Positions 25,469 to 35,258 are shown, counted from the first letter of the stretch. The stretch is 64,000 nucleotides of DNA from Bradyrhizobium diazoefficiens (GCF_016616885.1 NZ_CP067102.1:3314501-3378500), one strand, 5' to 3'. Translations and numbers: made by a program. The notes: generated by a model not told the origin, from the letters alone.

Positions 25469-28294
25469 TCAACTCGCCAGCGCCGTCCTGAGCATCTTGG
25501 CGAGCTCCGACTTGCGGTAGGGCTTTGCCAGCAGCAGCACGCCGGAATCGAGCCGGCCGTGATGGACGATGGCGTTTTCCGTATAGCCCGAGGTGAACAG
25601 CGTCTTCAGCTCGGGGCGCCGCCGCGCCGCCTCGTCGGCGAGCTGGCGGCCATTCATGTTGCCGGGCATGATGACGTCGGTGAAGAGCAGGTCGATGTCC
25701 TTGTCGGAATCGATGATGACGAGGGCTTCGGCCGCGTTGGCCGCTTCGAGCGCGGTATAGCCGAGGCTCTTGACCTGGGTCATGACATACTGCCGCACCA
25801 GCGCGTCGTCCTCGACGACGAGGATTCTCTCGTCGCCGCCGGCGATGGGCACATTCTGGAGCGCCTCGTACTCGGTCTCCTGCACGCCGGTGGAACGCGG
25901 CAGGTAGATCTTCACGCTCGTGCCGTGGCCTTCCTCGCTGTAGATCTTGATGTGGCCGCCGGATTGCTTGACGAAGCCGAACACCATGCTCAGGCCGAGG
26001 CCGGTGCCCTTGCCGACTTCCTTGGTGGTGAAGAAGGGATCGAATACCCGCTCGATCAGGTCCGCCGGAATGCCCGAGCCGGTGTCGCTCACCGCGATCA
26101 TCACGTAATTGCCGGCGACGACGTCGGGATTCATGCTGGCATAGCCGTCGTCGAGGAAGATGTTGCGGGTCTCCAGCACCAGCGTGCCGCCGTCGGGCAT
26201 CGCATCGCGCGCGTTCAGCGCGAGATTGAGGATCGCGGTGGAGAGCTGGCCCGGATCGACCAGAGCGGGCCAGGCATCCTCGGTGAGCTGCGGCAGGATG
26301 GAGATCTGCTCGCCGAGCGTCGGGTGCAGCAGCTTGGCCGCCTCGAGCGTCAGGGCATTGACGTCAATCTCGCGCGGCTGAAGCGGCTGCTTGCGCGCGA
26401 AGGCGAGCAGATGCTTGGTCAGTTGCGCACCGCGCTCGGCGGCATCGTCGATCAGCTTGGTGATGGCGGCGAGCTCGGGCCGGTCGGCGACCGCCTCCGC
26501 CAAAATACCGATCGTGCCGGTGATGACGGTGAGCACATTGTTGAAATCGTGGGCGACGCCGCCGGTCAGCTGGCCGATCGAATCCATCTTCTGTGCTTGC
26601 CGGAACTGCGCTTCGGCGGCCTGCTTCTCGGTGAGGTCGCGGCCGATGAAGAAATGGCGCTTCACCGGCTCGGACCAGGTCCCCATCCAGTTCAGTGAGA
26701 CCTCGTGACCGTCAAAATGGTAGTAGCGCGCCTCGAAGCTGCGCTTGGTCTGGCCGTGGCGCGCCGCGCGCATTTCGTTGCGCGTCTTCTCGAGGTCGTC
26801 GGGATGGATGAATTCGGTCGCGCTGTGCCCGATCATGTCGTCCGGGCTCAAGCCGAGAATGTCCTTCACGCTTGGGCTGACCTGGATGAAATTGCCAAAA
26901 CCGTCGGTGACCAGGATCAGGTCGCGCGAAGTTTCGAATATCCGTTCGCGTTCTTCGATCTCGCGACGCAGCTTCTCGCGCGATTGCTTTTCTTCGGTGA
27001 TGTCATGGGCGATCTTGGATGCGCCGATGATTTGCCCGCTGTCCGATCGCAGCGGCGAGACGTTCAGGACGACGTCGTGTCGACGGCCGTCCTTGCCAAT
27101 GCGAACCGTCTCGTGCTGGGCGATCGACTCGTTGTTGCTGATGCGGTTGAGAATGCCCCTGGCTTCGGCCCTCTGGTCTTCCGGCACCACGAGGTAGATC
27201 GACTGGCCGACGGCCTCGGCGGCAGAATAGCCGAACAGGTGCTCGGCAGCCTTGTTCCAGCCGGTGATGATGCCGTCGAGCGACTCGGTGATGATCGCAT
27301 CGTTGGAGGACTCGACGACGGCGCCATACAGCGCGAGACGTTTTGAGTAGAAGTCGCGATCCGAGGCCGACTGTTCGCGCAGCCGGCCGACGAGGCCCAC
27401 CGTGTGCGCCTGGAGGCGGACATTCTCGATCAAGAGCACGGCGAGCACGAAGCTCGCGGCGCAGAGGCCATAGAGACGGCCGACATAGAATCCCAGATCG
27501 TAGCGGGCCACGTTGACGACCGCCGACAGCGCGATGTCGAACAGCCAGGCGCACATCGTGACCATGAGCCAGACGTCGATCACCGTATGCGGCTTGCGGA
27601 ACCACAGCGTGATCAGCGCCGCAAAACTCAAGGACCAGACGAACGACACCACGCCGATCATGGTGTTGGTGTAGCGGCCGTCCCTGAGCAGGACCGGAAG
27701 CAGATCGTGCTGCGCCGTGACGATCCAGGCGATCGCGACCATCGCGACGATCACGCCGAGGACAGCGAGCACGATGGGACGCTCGGCCGGTCCGTCGATC
27801 CTGTTGCCGCCGTTGCCGTCCTTGAGCCAGCCATAGGCCAGCACGAACAGCGGGAATCCGCCGTGCCAGATCATGTAGAGCCAGACGGTGGTCTGTGTGC
27901 TGGCACCCAGCAGTCCGGTCGGTGCGAACAGTCCCGGGAAGGTGAGGGCGTGGGTCACCGCCGCTGCCGCCGTGAACAGATATCCGGTCGACAACAGCAG
28001 CAGCGCGCGGCTGCGCAGCACGGTGAATTGCGACAGCAGCAGAACTGCGGTGATGATGTCGCTGACGGCGAGCGCCGATTGGTAGCTGGCCACGAAGGCA
28101 GGCACCTGGACCAGCGGCTTGCCTGCGAAGGGGACAGCCAGCGCGAACAGGATCGCCGAGATGCCGATGATTGCCAATGCTGCAGTGCGATCGCTCTGCG
28201 CGGCCGGCAAGGTCGAAAGGAATGTGCTTCGGTCGTTCTTTGCGTGCACGTTGACCTCTCGCTGGGTCGGCATGGGTAGTCCACGTGACTTCAT
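25469..28294 (-). CDS. Hybrid sensor histidine kinase with membrane sensor, two PAS domains and receiver
   Basis: 941 residues. An N-terminal region to about 290 has around eight hydrophobic helices (MASE4-like). Two PAS domains follow, about 315-435 (NDAIITESLDGIITGWNKAA) and 440-555. The phosphoacceptor helix GQLTGGVAHDFNNVLTVITG has His582, and the ATPase domain has N box NLALNARDAMPDGG and G boxes SDTGSGIP and GTGLGLSM. A receiver at 822-941 has Asp873 in LLFTDVIMPG. The single-domain response regulator at 28513 is divergent and may be its partner. The signal is unknown. MASE4 is assigned by topology only. Confidence 0.9.
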   Translation of the reverse strand: MKSRGLPMPTQREVNVHAKNDRSTFLSTLPAAQSDRTAALAIIGISAILFALAVPFAGKPLVQVPAFVASYQSALAVSDIITAVLLLSQFTVLRSRALLLLSTGYLFTAAAAVTHALTFPGLFAPTGLLGASTQTTVWLYMIWHGGFPLFVLAYGWLKDGNGGNRIDGPAERPIVLAVLGVIVAMVAIAWIVTAQHDLLPVLLRDGRYTNTMIGVVSFVWSLSFAALITLWFRKPHTVIDVWLMVTMCAWLFDIALSAVVNVARYDLGFYVGRLYGLCAASFVLAVLLIENVRLQAHTVGLVGRLREQSASDRDFYSKRLALYGAVVESSNDAIITESLDGIITGWNKAAEHLFGYSAAEAVGQSIYLVVPEDQRAEARGILNRISNNESIAQHETVRIGKDGRRHDVVLNVSPLRSDSGQIIGASKIAHDITEEKQSREKLRREIEERERIFETSRDLILVTDGFGNFIQVSPSVKDILGLSPDDMIGHSATEFIHPDDLEKTRNEMRAARHGQTKRSFEARYYHFDGHEVSLNWMGTWSEPVKRHFFIGRDLTEKQAAEAQFRQAQKMDSIGQLTGGVAHDFNNVLTVITGTIGILAEAVADRPELAAITKLIDDAAERGAQLTKHLLAFARKQPLQPREIDVNALTLEAAKLLHPTLGEQISILPQLTEDAWPALVDPGQLSTAILNLALNARDAMPDGGTLVLETRNIFLDDGYASMNPDVVAGNYVMIAVSDTGSGIPADLIERVFDPFFTTKEVGKGTGLGLSMVFGFVKQSGGHIKIYSEEGHGTSVKIYLPRSTGVQETEYEALQNVPIAGGDERILVVEDDALVRQYVMTQVKSLGYTALEAANAAEALVIIDSDKDIDLLFTDVIMPGNMNGRQLADEAARRRPELKTLFTSGYTENAIVHHGRLDSGVLLLAKPYRKSELAKMLRTALAS

Positions 28295-28512
28295 TGGCCG
28301 GCTGCCTTGATCTCCATGGTAGCCCGCTCGGGGTGCGTGTCCCCGAAAGGACGCGCCCGCGACTCAACCGAGGGTTACAGCTTACTTAACCTGGACAGGT
28401 ACTTGGAGCAGGGAATTGGTAAGGTTGGCTTTACTTGACCGACCCATACTGCCTCGGCGCACGTTGCCGTTGAATTGAACCAATTCATGATACGAATCCG
28501 GGAGTTGTTCCC

Positions 28513-28899
28513 ATGCCCCGTGTCCTTATTGTCGACGACCAGAAGGACGTCCGCGCCATGGTCTCGATTGTCCTTCGGGTCAACCGCTATGACGTGGTTG
28601 AAGCGGAGAGCGGGGCGGCCGGCCTGAAGGCCTTCGGCGAGAACGTCTTCGACGCAGCGATTGTCGACATTTTTCTTACCGACACCAGCGGTATCGAGGT
28701 CATGGCCGCTATTCGCGAGCGGGTCCCCGGATTTCCGATCGTGGCGGTATCCGGCATGACGGCGCTGGACTTCGTCGGCGAGGCCCCCGGCCTTGACGGC
28801 GTGGTCTGCCTGCAAAAGCCGTTTCGGCCGAATGACCTGCTGCAAGCGCTCCGGAAGGCGCAAGGGGCTGCGGGCGGCGAATTGTCCGCAGCCGTTTGA
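28513..28899 (+). CDS. Single-domain response regulator
   Basis: 128 residues, only a receiver domain: VLIVDDQKDVRAM, phosphoacceptor Asp in AAIVDIFLTDTSG, IVAVSGM and the conserved Lys in LQKPFRPNDLL. No output domain is present. It probably relays phosphate within the system of the divergent hybrid kinase or acts by protein contact. GGGAG precedes the ATG. The 218-base gap between the two genes should hold both promoters. Confidence 0.9.
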   Translation: MPRVLIVDDQKDVRAMVSIVLRVNRYDVVEAESGAAGLKAFGENVFDAAIVDIFLTDTSGIEVMAAIRERVPGFPIVAVSGMTALDFVGEAPGLDGVVCLQKPFRPNDLLQALRKAQGAAGGELSAAV

Positions 28900-28917
28900 G
28901 CTGTATCGGAAAAGAAA

Positions 28918-28939
28918 ACGCCCCGGCGAACCGGGGCGT
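28918..28939 (-). terminator. Rho-independent terminator of the liv substrate-binding gene
   Basis: ACGCCCCGG and CCGGGGCGT arms around a CGAA loop. On the minus strand it is followed by TTTTCTTTTCC, just downstream of the gene ending at 28973. Confidence 0.85.
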
Positions 28940-28972
28940 CGGCAACTGACGGAAAGGTCAGGTTGGCTGTCC

Positions 28973-30091
28973 TTAGGCGCCCTTGGCGCCGATCTCGGCG
29001 TAGTTGCCCTTGGCATCCCACTTGTAGACGACATAGTCGATCTGCTTGATGTCGCCCTTGGCATCATACTCGATCGGGCCGAGCACGGTGTCCCACTTGC
29101 CGGCCTTGATCGTCTCCATGACCTTCTTGGCGTCCGTGGTCCCCGCCTTCTTCACCGCCTGCGACCAGACCTGCATCGCCGCGTAGGTGTAGAGGGTGTA
29201 ACCCTCCGGATCGATGCCCTTGGCCTTGAAGCGCTCGACGATCGCCTTGGCGCTCGGCTTGTTGCGCGGATCGGGTCCGAAGGTGAACAGCGTGCCTTCG
29301 CCGGCGGGGCCGGTGATGGAGGCGTATTCCTTGTCGGCGAGCGCGTCGCCCGACATCAGCACCGTCTTCAGGCCTTGGTCGCGCATCTGGCGCAGGATAA
29401 GGCCCGCTTCCTGATGGTAACCGCCGACGTAGACGAGGTCGATATTCTCTTTCTTCAGGCGCGAGACGATCGCGTTGAAGTCCTTGTCGCCCTTGTTGTA
29501 GGACTCATAGAGCTTCTCGGTGATGCCGGCCTTGTTGAGCGCCTTCTTGGTCTCGTCCGCGAGCCCCTTGCCGTAGGTGGTCTTGTCGTTGAGGATCGCG
29601 ATGTTCTTGCCCTTGTAGTTCTTCGCGATGAACTGGGCGGCAATCAGGCCCTGCTGGTCGTCGCGGCCGCAAACGCGCGCCACGTTCCACAGCTTGCGCT
29701 CGGTGAAGAGCGGGTTGGTGGATGCCGGCGTGATCTGGAGGACATTACCGTCGGCATAGGCCTCCGAGGCCGGAATCGACGACGAAGAGCAAAAATGGCC
29801 GGCGACGAACGGGATCTTGGCGCCGGCGATCTTTTCCGCCACCGAGCGCGCCTGCTTGGGATCGCAGGCATCGTCCTCTGCGTCGAGCGCGAGCTTCTTG
29901 CCGGCAACGCCGCCGGCGGCATTGATGTCGGCAACAGCCAGATCGGCGCCATTCTTCATCTGGCGGCCGAAGGCGGACTCGGTGCCGGTCATCGGGCCTG
30001 CGACTGCGATGGTGAGATCCTGCGCGAATGCCGCACTCGACAGCGCGATCGATGCGCCGAATGCGAGACCGATGAGCTTCAGTGACTTCAT
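28973..30091 (-). CDS. livJ: Branched-chain amino acid ABC transporter, periplasmic binding protein
   Basis: 372 residues. Sec signal peptide MKSLKLIGLAFGASIALSSA cleaved near AFAQD, then a type I periplasmic-binding fold: LTIAVAGPMTGTESAFG, ADLAVADINAAGGVAGKK, VAGHFCSSSSIPASE and the hinge VGGYHQEAGLILRQMRDQG. It captures Leu, Ile, Val or related ligands and delivers them to LivHM. The start at 30091 follows GAGG. It is last in the liv cluster, 153 bases downstream of livF with its own terminator, so it probably also has its own promoter. Confidence 0.92.
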   Translation of the reverse strand: MKSLKLIGLAFGASIALSSAAFAQDLTIAVAGPMTGTESAFGRQMKNGADLAVADINAAGGVAGKKLALDAEDDACDPKQARSVAEKIAGAKIPFVAGHFCSSSSIPASEAYADGNVLQITPASTNPLFTERKLWNVARVCGRDDQQGLIAAQFIAKNYKGKNIAILNDKTTYGKGLADETKKALNKAGITEKLYESYNKGDKDFNAIVSRLKKENIDLVYVGGYHQEAGLILRQMRDQGLKTVLMSGDALADKEYASITGPAGEGTLFTFGPDPRNKPSAKAIVERFKAKGIDPEGYTLYTYAAMQVWSQAVKKAGTTDAKKVMETIKAGKWDTVLGPIEYDAKGDIKQIDYVVYKWDAKGNYAEIGAKGA

Positions 30092-30244
30092 GAGATACCT
30101 CGTGGGTGGTCGCCTGTGGAAATTGCCGGGCATGCCCGGTCCAAACCGGCCGCATTCTTGAATGAATCCGCAGAGAAGTCACCGGCAAAATACGGGCAAT
30201 TGCAAAGATATCCCGCAACGTTCCGCCGTGGGCGGCCGCGGGTT

Positions 30245-30985
30245 TCAGACCTTCCGGCCGCCTTCGAGGTAAGCTGCGCGAATCTCGGGGCGTTGCAGCA
30301 ACTCGGCGCCGCTGCCGGCGAGCGTAATCAGCCCGTTGACCATGACATAGCCGCGGTGGGCGAGTTTGAGCGCGTGGTTGGCGTTCTGCTCGACGATCAG
30401 CACGGTCAGGCCGTCCTGCCGGTTCAGCGTGCGGATGGCGTCGAAAATCTGCCGCGCGATCAGGGGTGCCAGTCCGAGCGAGGGCTCGTCGAGCAACAGC
30501 AGGCGCGGTCGGCTCATCAGGGCGCGCCCGATCGCCAGCATCTGCTGTTCGCCGCCGGACAGGGTTCCGCCGCGTTGCGCCATGCGTTCCTTCAGCCGGG
30601 GAAACAGCGCGAATATGCGTTCGAGCGTGGTCTCCCGTTCCGCCTCGGTGCAGTCGGTGGCGTCGGCACCCATCTGAAGATTCTCGGCGACGCTCATCCG
30701 CGGGAAGATGCGGCGTCCCTCCGGCGATTGCGCGATGCGCAAATGGGCAATCGCGTGGGTGGGGATCGCGCTGATGTCCCTGCCCTCGTACAGGATCTGG
30801 CCGGCGCGGGCGCGCGGCTTGCCGAAGATCGTCATCATCAGCGTCGACTTGCCGGCGCCGTTGGCGCCGATCAGCGCGACGATCTCGCCGGAATTGATCT
30901 CGATGTCGACGCCCTTCAGGGCTTCGATCTTGCCATAGGCCGCGCGCAGGCCCCTGATCGCGAGGAGAGGGGATACCGCCGTCAC
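30245..30985 (-). CDS. livF: Branched-chain amino acid ABC transporter ATPase
   Basis: 246 residues with Walker A GANGAGKST, Q-loop and signature region TLSGGEQQMLAIGRAL, Walker B LLLLDEPSLGLAP and H-loop His following VLIVEQN. The GQILYEGRDISAIPTH and IAQSPEGRRIFPRM segments are typical of LivF. The GTG start (30983-30985) overlaps the livG stop in GTGA and has GGAGGG upstream. It powers uptake through LivHM together with LivG. Confidence 0.93.
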   Translation of the reverse strand: MTAVSPLLAIRGLRAAYGKIEALKGVDIEINSGEIVALIGANGAGKSTLMMTIFGKPRARAGQILYEGRDISAIPTHAIAHLRIAQSPEGRRIFPRMSVAENLQMGADATDCTEAERETTLERIFALFPRLKERMAQRGGTLSGGEQQMLAIGRALMSRPRLLLLDEPSLGLAPLIARQIFDAIRTLNRQDGLTVLIVEQNANHALKLAHRGYVMVNGLITLAGSGAELLQRPEIRAAYLEGGRKV

Positions 30986-31815
30986 GACCCGCCCTCCATG
31001 ACGGCCATGGCTTCCTCTTCGTCGGCGCCGAGATAGGCGGCGATCACCTTGGGATCGTCGCGGACCTCGCGCGGCGTTCCTTCCGCGATCTTCACGCCGT
31101 GGTCCATCACCACGATATGGTCGGAGATCTCCATCACCACCGACATATCGTGCTCGATCAGGAGGATCGAGGTGCCTTGTTCGTTGCGAATCGAGAGCAG
31201 CAGTTCGCTCAATGCGGCGCTCTCGCGCGCGTTGAGGCCGGCGGCGGGTTCGTCCAGACACAGCAGGGCGGGCTCGGTACACATCGCGCGCGCGATCTCG
31301 AGCCGGCGCTGGTCGCCATAAGCGAGGTTGCCGGCCGCGTCGTCGGCGCGGTCCAAGAGGCCGACCCGTCTCAGCCAGGCGGTGGCGAGATCGATCGCAC
31401 GCTTCTCGGCGGTGCGGTAGGAGGGTACGCCGATCAGGCCCAGGAAAGTGAGGCCGGAGGCGAGCATCAGCGCGTTGTGCTGCGCCACCATAAGGTTCTC
31501 CAGCGCCGTCATGCCGGGGAATAGGCGGATGTTCTGGAAGGTACGCGCGACCTTGGCCTGCTTGGCGATGCGGAAATCGTTCAGCCGTTCGAGCGCGATG
31601 GTCTTTCCGTCCTCGTGGCTGAGGCGGATGGTGCCGCCGGTCGGCCTGTAGAAGCCGGTGATGCAGTTGAACACGGTGGTCTTGCCGGCGCCGTTCGGCC
31701 CGATCAGCGCGGTGATGTTGCGCCGCGCCGCTGCGAAGGACAGCTCCTGGACGGCGACGATGCCGCCGAAACGCATGGTGAGCTGGTCGACACTCAGGAT
31801 CCGCTGGCCGCTCAT
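30982..31815 (-). CDS. livG: Branched-chain amino acid ABC transporter ATPase
   Basis: 277 residues with Walker A GPNGAGKTT, FQNIRLFPGMTALENLMVAQH (LivG-specific region), a signature motif in LAYGDQRRLEIARAM, Walker B LLCLDEPAAGLN and H-loop LIEHDMSVVM. A LivG-type insertion near residues 115-140 is present. It overlaps livM and livF by four bases each. The downstream stop is shared with the livF start. Confidence 0.93.
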   Translation of the reverse strand: MSGQRILSVDQLTMRFGGIVAVQELSFAAARRNITALIGPNGAGKTTVFNCITGFYRPTGGTIRLSHEDGKTIALERLNDFRIAKQAKVARTFQNIRLFPGMTALENLMVAQHNALMLASGLTFLGLIGVPSYRTAEKRAIDLATAWLRRVGLLDRADDAAGNLAYGDQRRLEIARAMCTEPALLCLDEPAAGLNARESAALSELLLSIRNEQGTSILLIEHDMSVVMEISDHIVVMDHGVKIAEGTPREVRDDPKVIAAYLGADEEEAMAVMEGGS

Positions 31816-33137
31816 CCGTGGCCTTCCTTGACGAGGTCGGAGGAGATCGCCTGCGCCTTGGTCAGATAGACCGTCGGCGCGCGATGGCCAATCAGGCCGC
31901 GCGGCCGCCAGATCATGATCAGCACCATGGCCCAGCCGAACACCAGCATGCGGTAGCCTTCCAGCCCGCGGAACAGCTCGAAGCCGCCGATCATGGCGAG
32001 AGCCGCAAGAGCCACGCCAAGCTGCGAGCCCATGCCACCGAGCACGACGATGGCGAGCACCAGCGCCGATTCCTGGAAGGTGAAGGATTCCGGGCTGATG
32101 AAGCCCTGGCGGGTCGCGAAGAACGCGCCGGCAAAGCCGCCGAACATCGCGCCGGTCGCAAATGCCGTGAGCTTGGTCGTCGTGGTGTTGATGCCGAGCG
32201 CACGGCAGGCGACCTCGTCCTCGCGGAGCGCCTCCCAGGCGCGGCCAATCGGCAGCCGGCGTAGCCGGATCGTCACCCAGTTGGTCAGCAGCGCCAGCGC
32301 CAAGATCAGGTAGAACAGGAAGACGATGCGGTGGGTCGGCGAGAACTCGATACCGAGCTTTGCGGCAAGCCCATCATCACTGTTGTCGAGCGGGATGCCG
32401 AACAGGGTCGGGCGCGGAATGCCGGAGACTCCGTTCGGCCCGCCGGTCAGGCTCTGCCAGTTGATGATGACGAGTCGGATGATTTCGCCGAAGGCAAGCG
32501 TGACGATCGCGAGATAGTCGCCGCGCAGCCGCAGCACGGGGAAGCCGAGCATCACGCCCCAGAGGGCGGCGAGGATGCCGGCGAGCGGCAGGCAGATCCA
32601 GAACGACCAGCCGAAATTGGTGGCGAGCAGCGCGTAGGAATAAGCGCCGACCGCGTAGAAAGCGACATAGCCGAGATCGAGCAGGCCCGCGAGCCCGACC
32701 ACGACGTTCAGGCCCCAGCCCAGCATCACATAGGTGAGCACGAGGATTGCGAGGTCGAGAATGTAGCGCTGGTCGTAGAAGATAACCGGCACCAGCAGCG
32801 TGAAGATGAGCAGCGCCGGCGCCACCAAACGGCCCGCGAACGCGAGGCCGCGCTGCACGGCCGGCGGCACCAGCTTCTCGGTCCCCACCGGCCCGAGCCA
32901 TTGCCGCAGCAATTCGATGAAGATGGAGCCGCCGAATACGATGGCGACGAGGGAGGCGAGCTCGCCGAAGCGCCCCCAATAAGTCAGTTGCCCAGTGGGA
33001 CCGGCCTCGGTGCGGATGCCGACCATCAGCGAGAACAGCACCAGCGCGACGAGAGCGTTGAAGAAAGCCTTTTTCAGGATGACGGAGATGCCCGCGGTGC
33101 GATTGGCTTTGGTGGTTTCGTGCGAGAGGACTGTCAC
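31812..33137 (-). CDS. livM: Branched-chain amino acid ABC transporter permease
   Basis: 441 residues, about ten helices. The N-terminal 110 residues hold extra helices common in LivM. The core shows ILTYVMLGWGLNVVVGLAGLLDLGYVAFYAVGA (split here over the helix) and an EAA-like loop at REDEVACRALGINTTTTKL that docks an ATPase. It forms the membrane channel with LivH. It starts ten bases after livH. Confidence 0.92.
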   Translation of the reverse strand: MTVLSHETTKANRTAGISVILKKAFFNALVALVLFSLMVGIRTEAGPTGQLTYWGRFGELASLVAIVFGGSIFIELLRQWLGPVGTEKLVPPAVQRGLAFAGRLVAPALLIFTLLVPVIFYDQRYILDLAILVLTYVMLGWGLNVVVGLAGLLDLGYVAFYAVGAYSYALLATNFGWSFWICLPLAGILAALWGVMLGFPVLRLRGDYLAIVTLAFGEIIRLVIINWQSLTGGPNGVSGIPRPTLFGIPLDNSDDGLAAKLGIEFSPTHRIVFLFYLILALALLTNWVTIRLRRLPIGRAWEALREDEVACRALGINTTTTKLTAFATGAMFGGFAGAFFATRQGFISPESFTFQESALVLAIVVLGGMGSQLGVALAALAMIGGFELFRGLEGYRMLVFGWAMVLIMIWRPRGLIGHRAPTVYLTKAQAISSDLVKEGHG

Positions 33138-33147
33138 GCGCGGCTCG

Positions 33148-34074
33148 TCAGACTTTTTCGACTTCGGGACGACCGAGCAGGCCGGTCGGCATGAAGATCA
33201 GAACGATGATCAGGATTGAGAACGCGGCGACGTCCTTGTACTCAACCGAGAAATAGGCCGACCACAGCGTCTCGATCAGGCCGATAGCGAGCCCGCCGAG
33301 CATCGCGCCGGGCAGCGAGCCGATGCCGCCGAGGACCGCGGCCGTAAAGGCCTTGATGCCGGCGACGAAGCCCATGTTGAAATCGACCTGGCCGTAATAG
33401 AGCAGGTACATCAGGCCCGCGACGGCGGCGAGCGCCGCGCCGATCACGAAGGTCATTGAGATGGTACGATCGACGTCGACGCCGAGCAGCGCCGCCATGG
33501 TCTGGTCCTGCTCGCAGGCGCGCATGTCGCGCCCGAGCCGCGTGCGCAGGACGAGCCAGTTGAAGATCAGCAGCAGCACGATCGTGGTGATGACGACCAC
33601 GATCTGGATGTTGGAGAGCTGGATCACGAAGCCGTCGGGGCTTTCATGCAGCGTGTAGCCGCCGGTGATGAGGGGCGGGATCGGCTTGACGCGCGCGCCC
33701 TGTGCCACCTGCGAGTAGTTGGTCAGCACGAAGGACATGCCGATCGCCGACAGCATCGGGGCAAGCCGGAAGGAGTGGCGCAGCGGCCGGTAGGCGATGC
33801 GCTCGATGCTCCAGCCATAGAGCGCAGTGATCGCCATCGCGACCAGCAGCACGATCAAGAGGATCACGGGCACCGTGGTCAGGCCGATCGAGACCAGGAT
33901 CAGGAAGGTGATCAGGGCGATGAAGCCGCCGATCATGAAGATGTCGCCATGGGCGAAGTTGATCATGCCGACGATGCCGTAGACCATCGTATAGCCGATC
34001 GCGATCAAGCCGTAGATCGAGCCGAGCACGAGACCGTTGATGAGCTGCTGGGCGAAATAGTCGAACTGGTCCAT
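33148..34074 (-). CDS. livH: Branched-chain amino acid ABC transporter permease
   Basis: 308 residues, about eight helices. The conserved NGLVLGSIYGLIAIGYTMVYG at the N-terminus, INFAHGDIFMIGGF and the ATPase-docking loop MRACEQDQTMAALLGVDVDRT identify LivH. It is first in the liv operon on this strand, so the promoter should lie in the 280-base gap up to 34357 shared with the small Gln-rich gene. Confidence 0.93.
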   Translation of the reverse strand: MDQFDYFAQQLINGLVLGSIYGLIAIGYTMVYGIVGMINFAHGDIFMIGGFIALITFLILVSIGLTTVPVILLIVLLVAMAITALYGWSIERIAYRPLRHSFRLAPMLSAIGMSFVLTNYSQVAQGARVKPIPPLITGGYTLHESPDGFVIQLSNIQIVVVITTIVLLLIFNWLVLRTRLGRDMRACEQDQTMAALLGVDVDRTISMTFVIGAALAAVAGLMYLLYYGQVDFNMGFVAGIKAFTAAVLGGIGSLPGAMLGGLAIGLIETLWSAYFSVEYKDVAAFSILIIVLIFMPTGLLGRPEVEKV

Positions 34075-34357
34075 GGGCTGCCGTTACCAAACCTGACGCG
34101 GCTCAAAGGGAGCTCTTCGAGAGAGTGATAAGTTTCTTCTCGGGCCCCGGCAGCCCTTGAGCGTTCTAACGGTTTTGTAACAGGAGGGAACTGGTGGCTG
34201 CAACTGGCCATGCCTTGGCATAAAGGCTTGTACAGAGATCATTTCGGCTATGGATTCATATCCCAATTCCCGCAACCGCGAGGAACCCGGTTCCGCACAG
34301 CAACCAAATCGGCTGCCGGTTGTTACCTCGGACCGCGTCCAACAAGGGAGTTTCCCC

Positions 34358-34534
34358 ATGCCGAAGCAGCAGAACCAGAATCCGGGCCAGCAAAACCAGA
34401 GCCCCGGCCAGCAGCGCCCAGGGCAGCAGCAGGGCGGCGGGCAAAAACCCGGACAGCAGCAGCAGAACGACCCGATGCGCCAGGGCGATAAGCCCGGCCA
34501 GCAGCAGGGTGGCCAGCACGGTCAGGACAAGTAG
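34358..34534 (+). CDS. Gln/Gly/Pro-rich low-complexity small protein
   Basis: 58 residues made almost only of Q, G, P, N and K, with repeats of the type 'PGQQ(Q)' (MPKQQNQNPGQQNQSPGQQ...). GGGAG lies seven bases before the ATG and a strong terminator follows 35 bases after the stop, so it is a transcription unit of its own. It is surely disordered. The repeat could slip in length between strains. No function is known. Confidence 0.75.
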   Translation: MPKQQNQNPGQQNQSPGQQRPGQQQGGGQKPGQQQQNDPMRQGDKPGQQQGGQHGQDK

Positions 34535-34568
34535 GGAGCCCGAGCACCAAGGGTTGTGAAGTGAGGCT

Positions 34569-34595
34569 GGCCCCGGCGAAAGGCGGGGCCTTTTT
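34569..34595 (+). terminator. Rho-independent terminator of the Gln-rich gene
   Basis: GGCCCCG and CGGGGCC arms around a GCGAAAGG loop, followed by TTTTT on the plus strand. Confidence 0.85.
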
Positions 34596-34727
34596 CATTG
34601 GATGAACCGGCCAGCCGGGCGATTAAGGTAAACAAATGGTTTAAATTGCCGCCACAGTCCGATGCGAGTTAGCTCCCGGCAAAGCCTTCCGTCGAAGGCG
34701 CGGGTAGCAGGCGAAGCGGGAAGCGGC

Positions 34728-35258
34728 ATGTTCAAGAATTGGCGGATCGGCTCGGTCAACGGCGCGCTGCTGGCGGCCTATTTCATTCCGGCCTGGACGA
34801 TGGTCGCCTTCGACATCATGATGGCGCCGGTGCACGGCCTCTATGAGCGGCCGAGCGTTGCGGTGGCGCTCTTCCTCAGCGATCAGCTTCAGATGTCTGG
34901 CATGAGCACCGTGCGCGCCGCCTGGCTGCTGGCGCTCGGGCGCGTGACCGTGGTGGCGTTCTTCGCGATCTATCTCGCGCTGCTTGCCATTCCGCGCACC
35001 CGCAAGAGCGGCGCGAGCGACGAGGCGCTCGGCATTGCGCTGGCCATCGGCAGCCTGATCTCGTTTGTGAGCATGGTGATGGCCTCGAAGGTCGGCGAGA
35101 TGGCCGCGCTTCGGCTGCACGCCACCGAGCTTCTGCTGCTGCTTGGTGCCGCGGTCGTGCTGGTGATCGAGCGGCCCGCGGCTGCGCCAAAGACCGTCGA
35201 CGTCGCGGACACCGCGCTGCTAGCTCTTGAGCAGGCCGAGTTCCTGCACAATCGCTGA
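34728..35258 (+). CDS. Hypothetical membrane protein
   Basis: 176 residues with about four hydrophobic segments (VNGALLAAYFIPAWTMVAF; VTVVAFFAIYLALLAI; GIALAIGSLISFVSMVMAS; ATELLLLLGAAVVLVI). The start at 34728 begins MFKNWRIGS, after GCGGGAA. Not recognised as a named family. Its last 39 bases overlap, tail to tail, the end of the converging pcaC gene. Confidence 0.75.
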   Translation: MFKNWRIGSVNGALLAAYFIPAWTMVAFDIMMAPVHGLYERPSVAVALFLSDQLQMSGMSTVRAAWLLALGRVTVVAFFAIYLALLAIPRTRKSGASDEALGIALAIGSLISFVSMVMASKVGEMAALRLHATELLLLLGAAVVLVIERPAAAPKTVDVADTALLALEQAEFLHNR

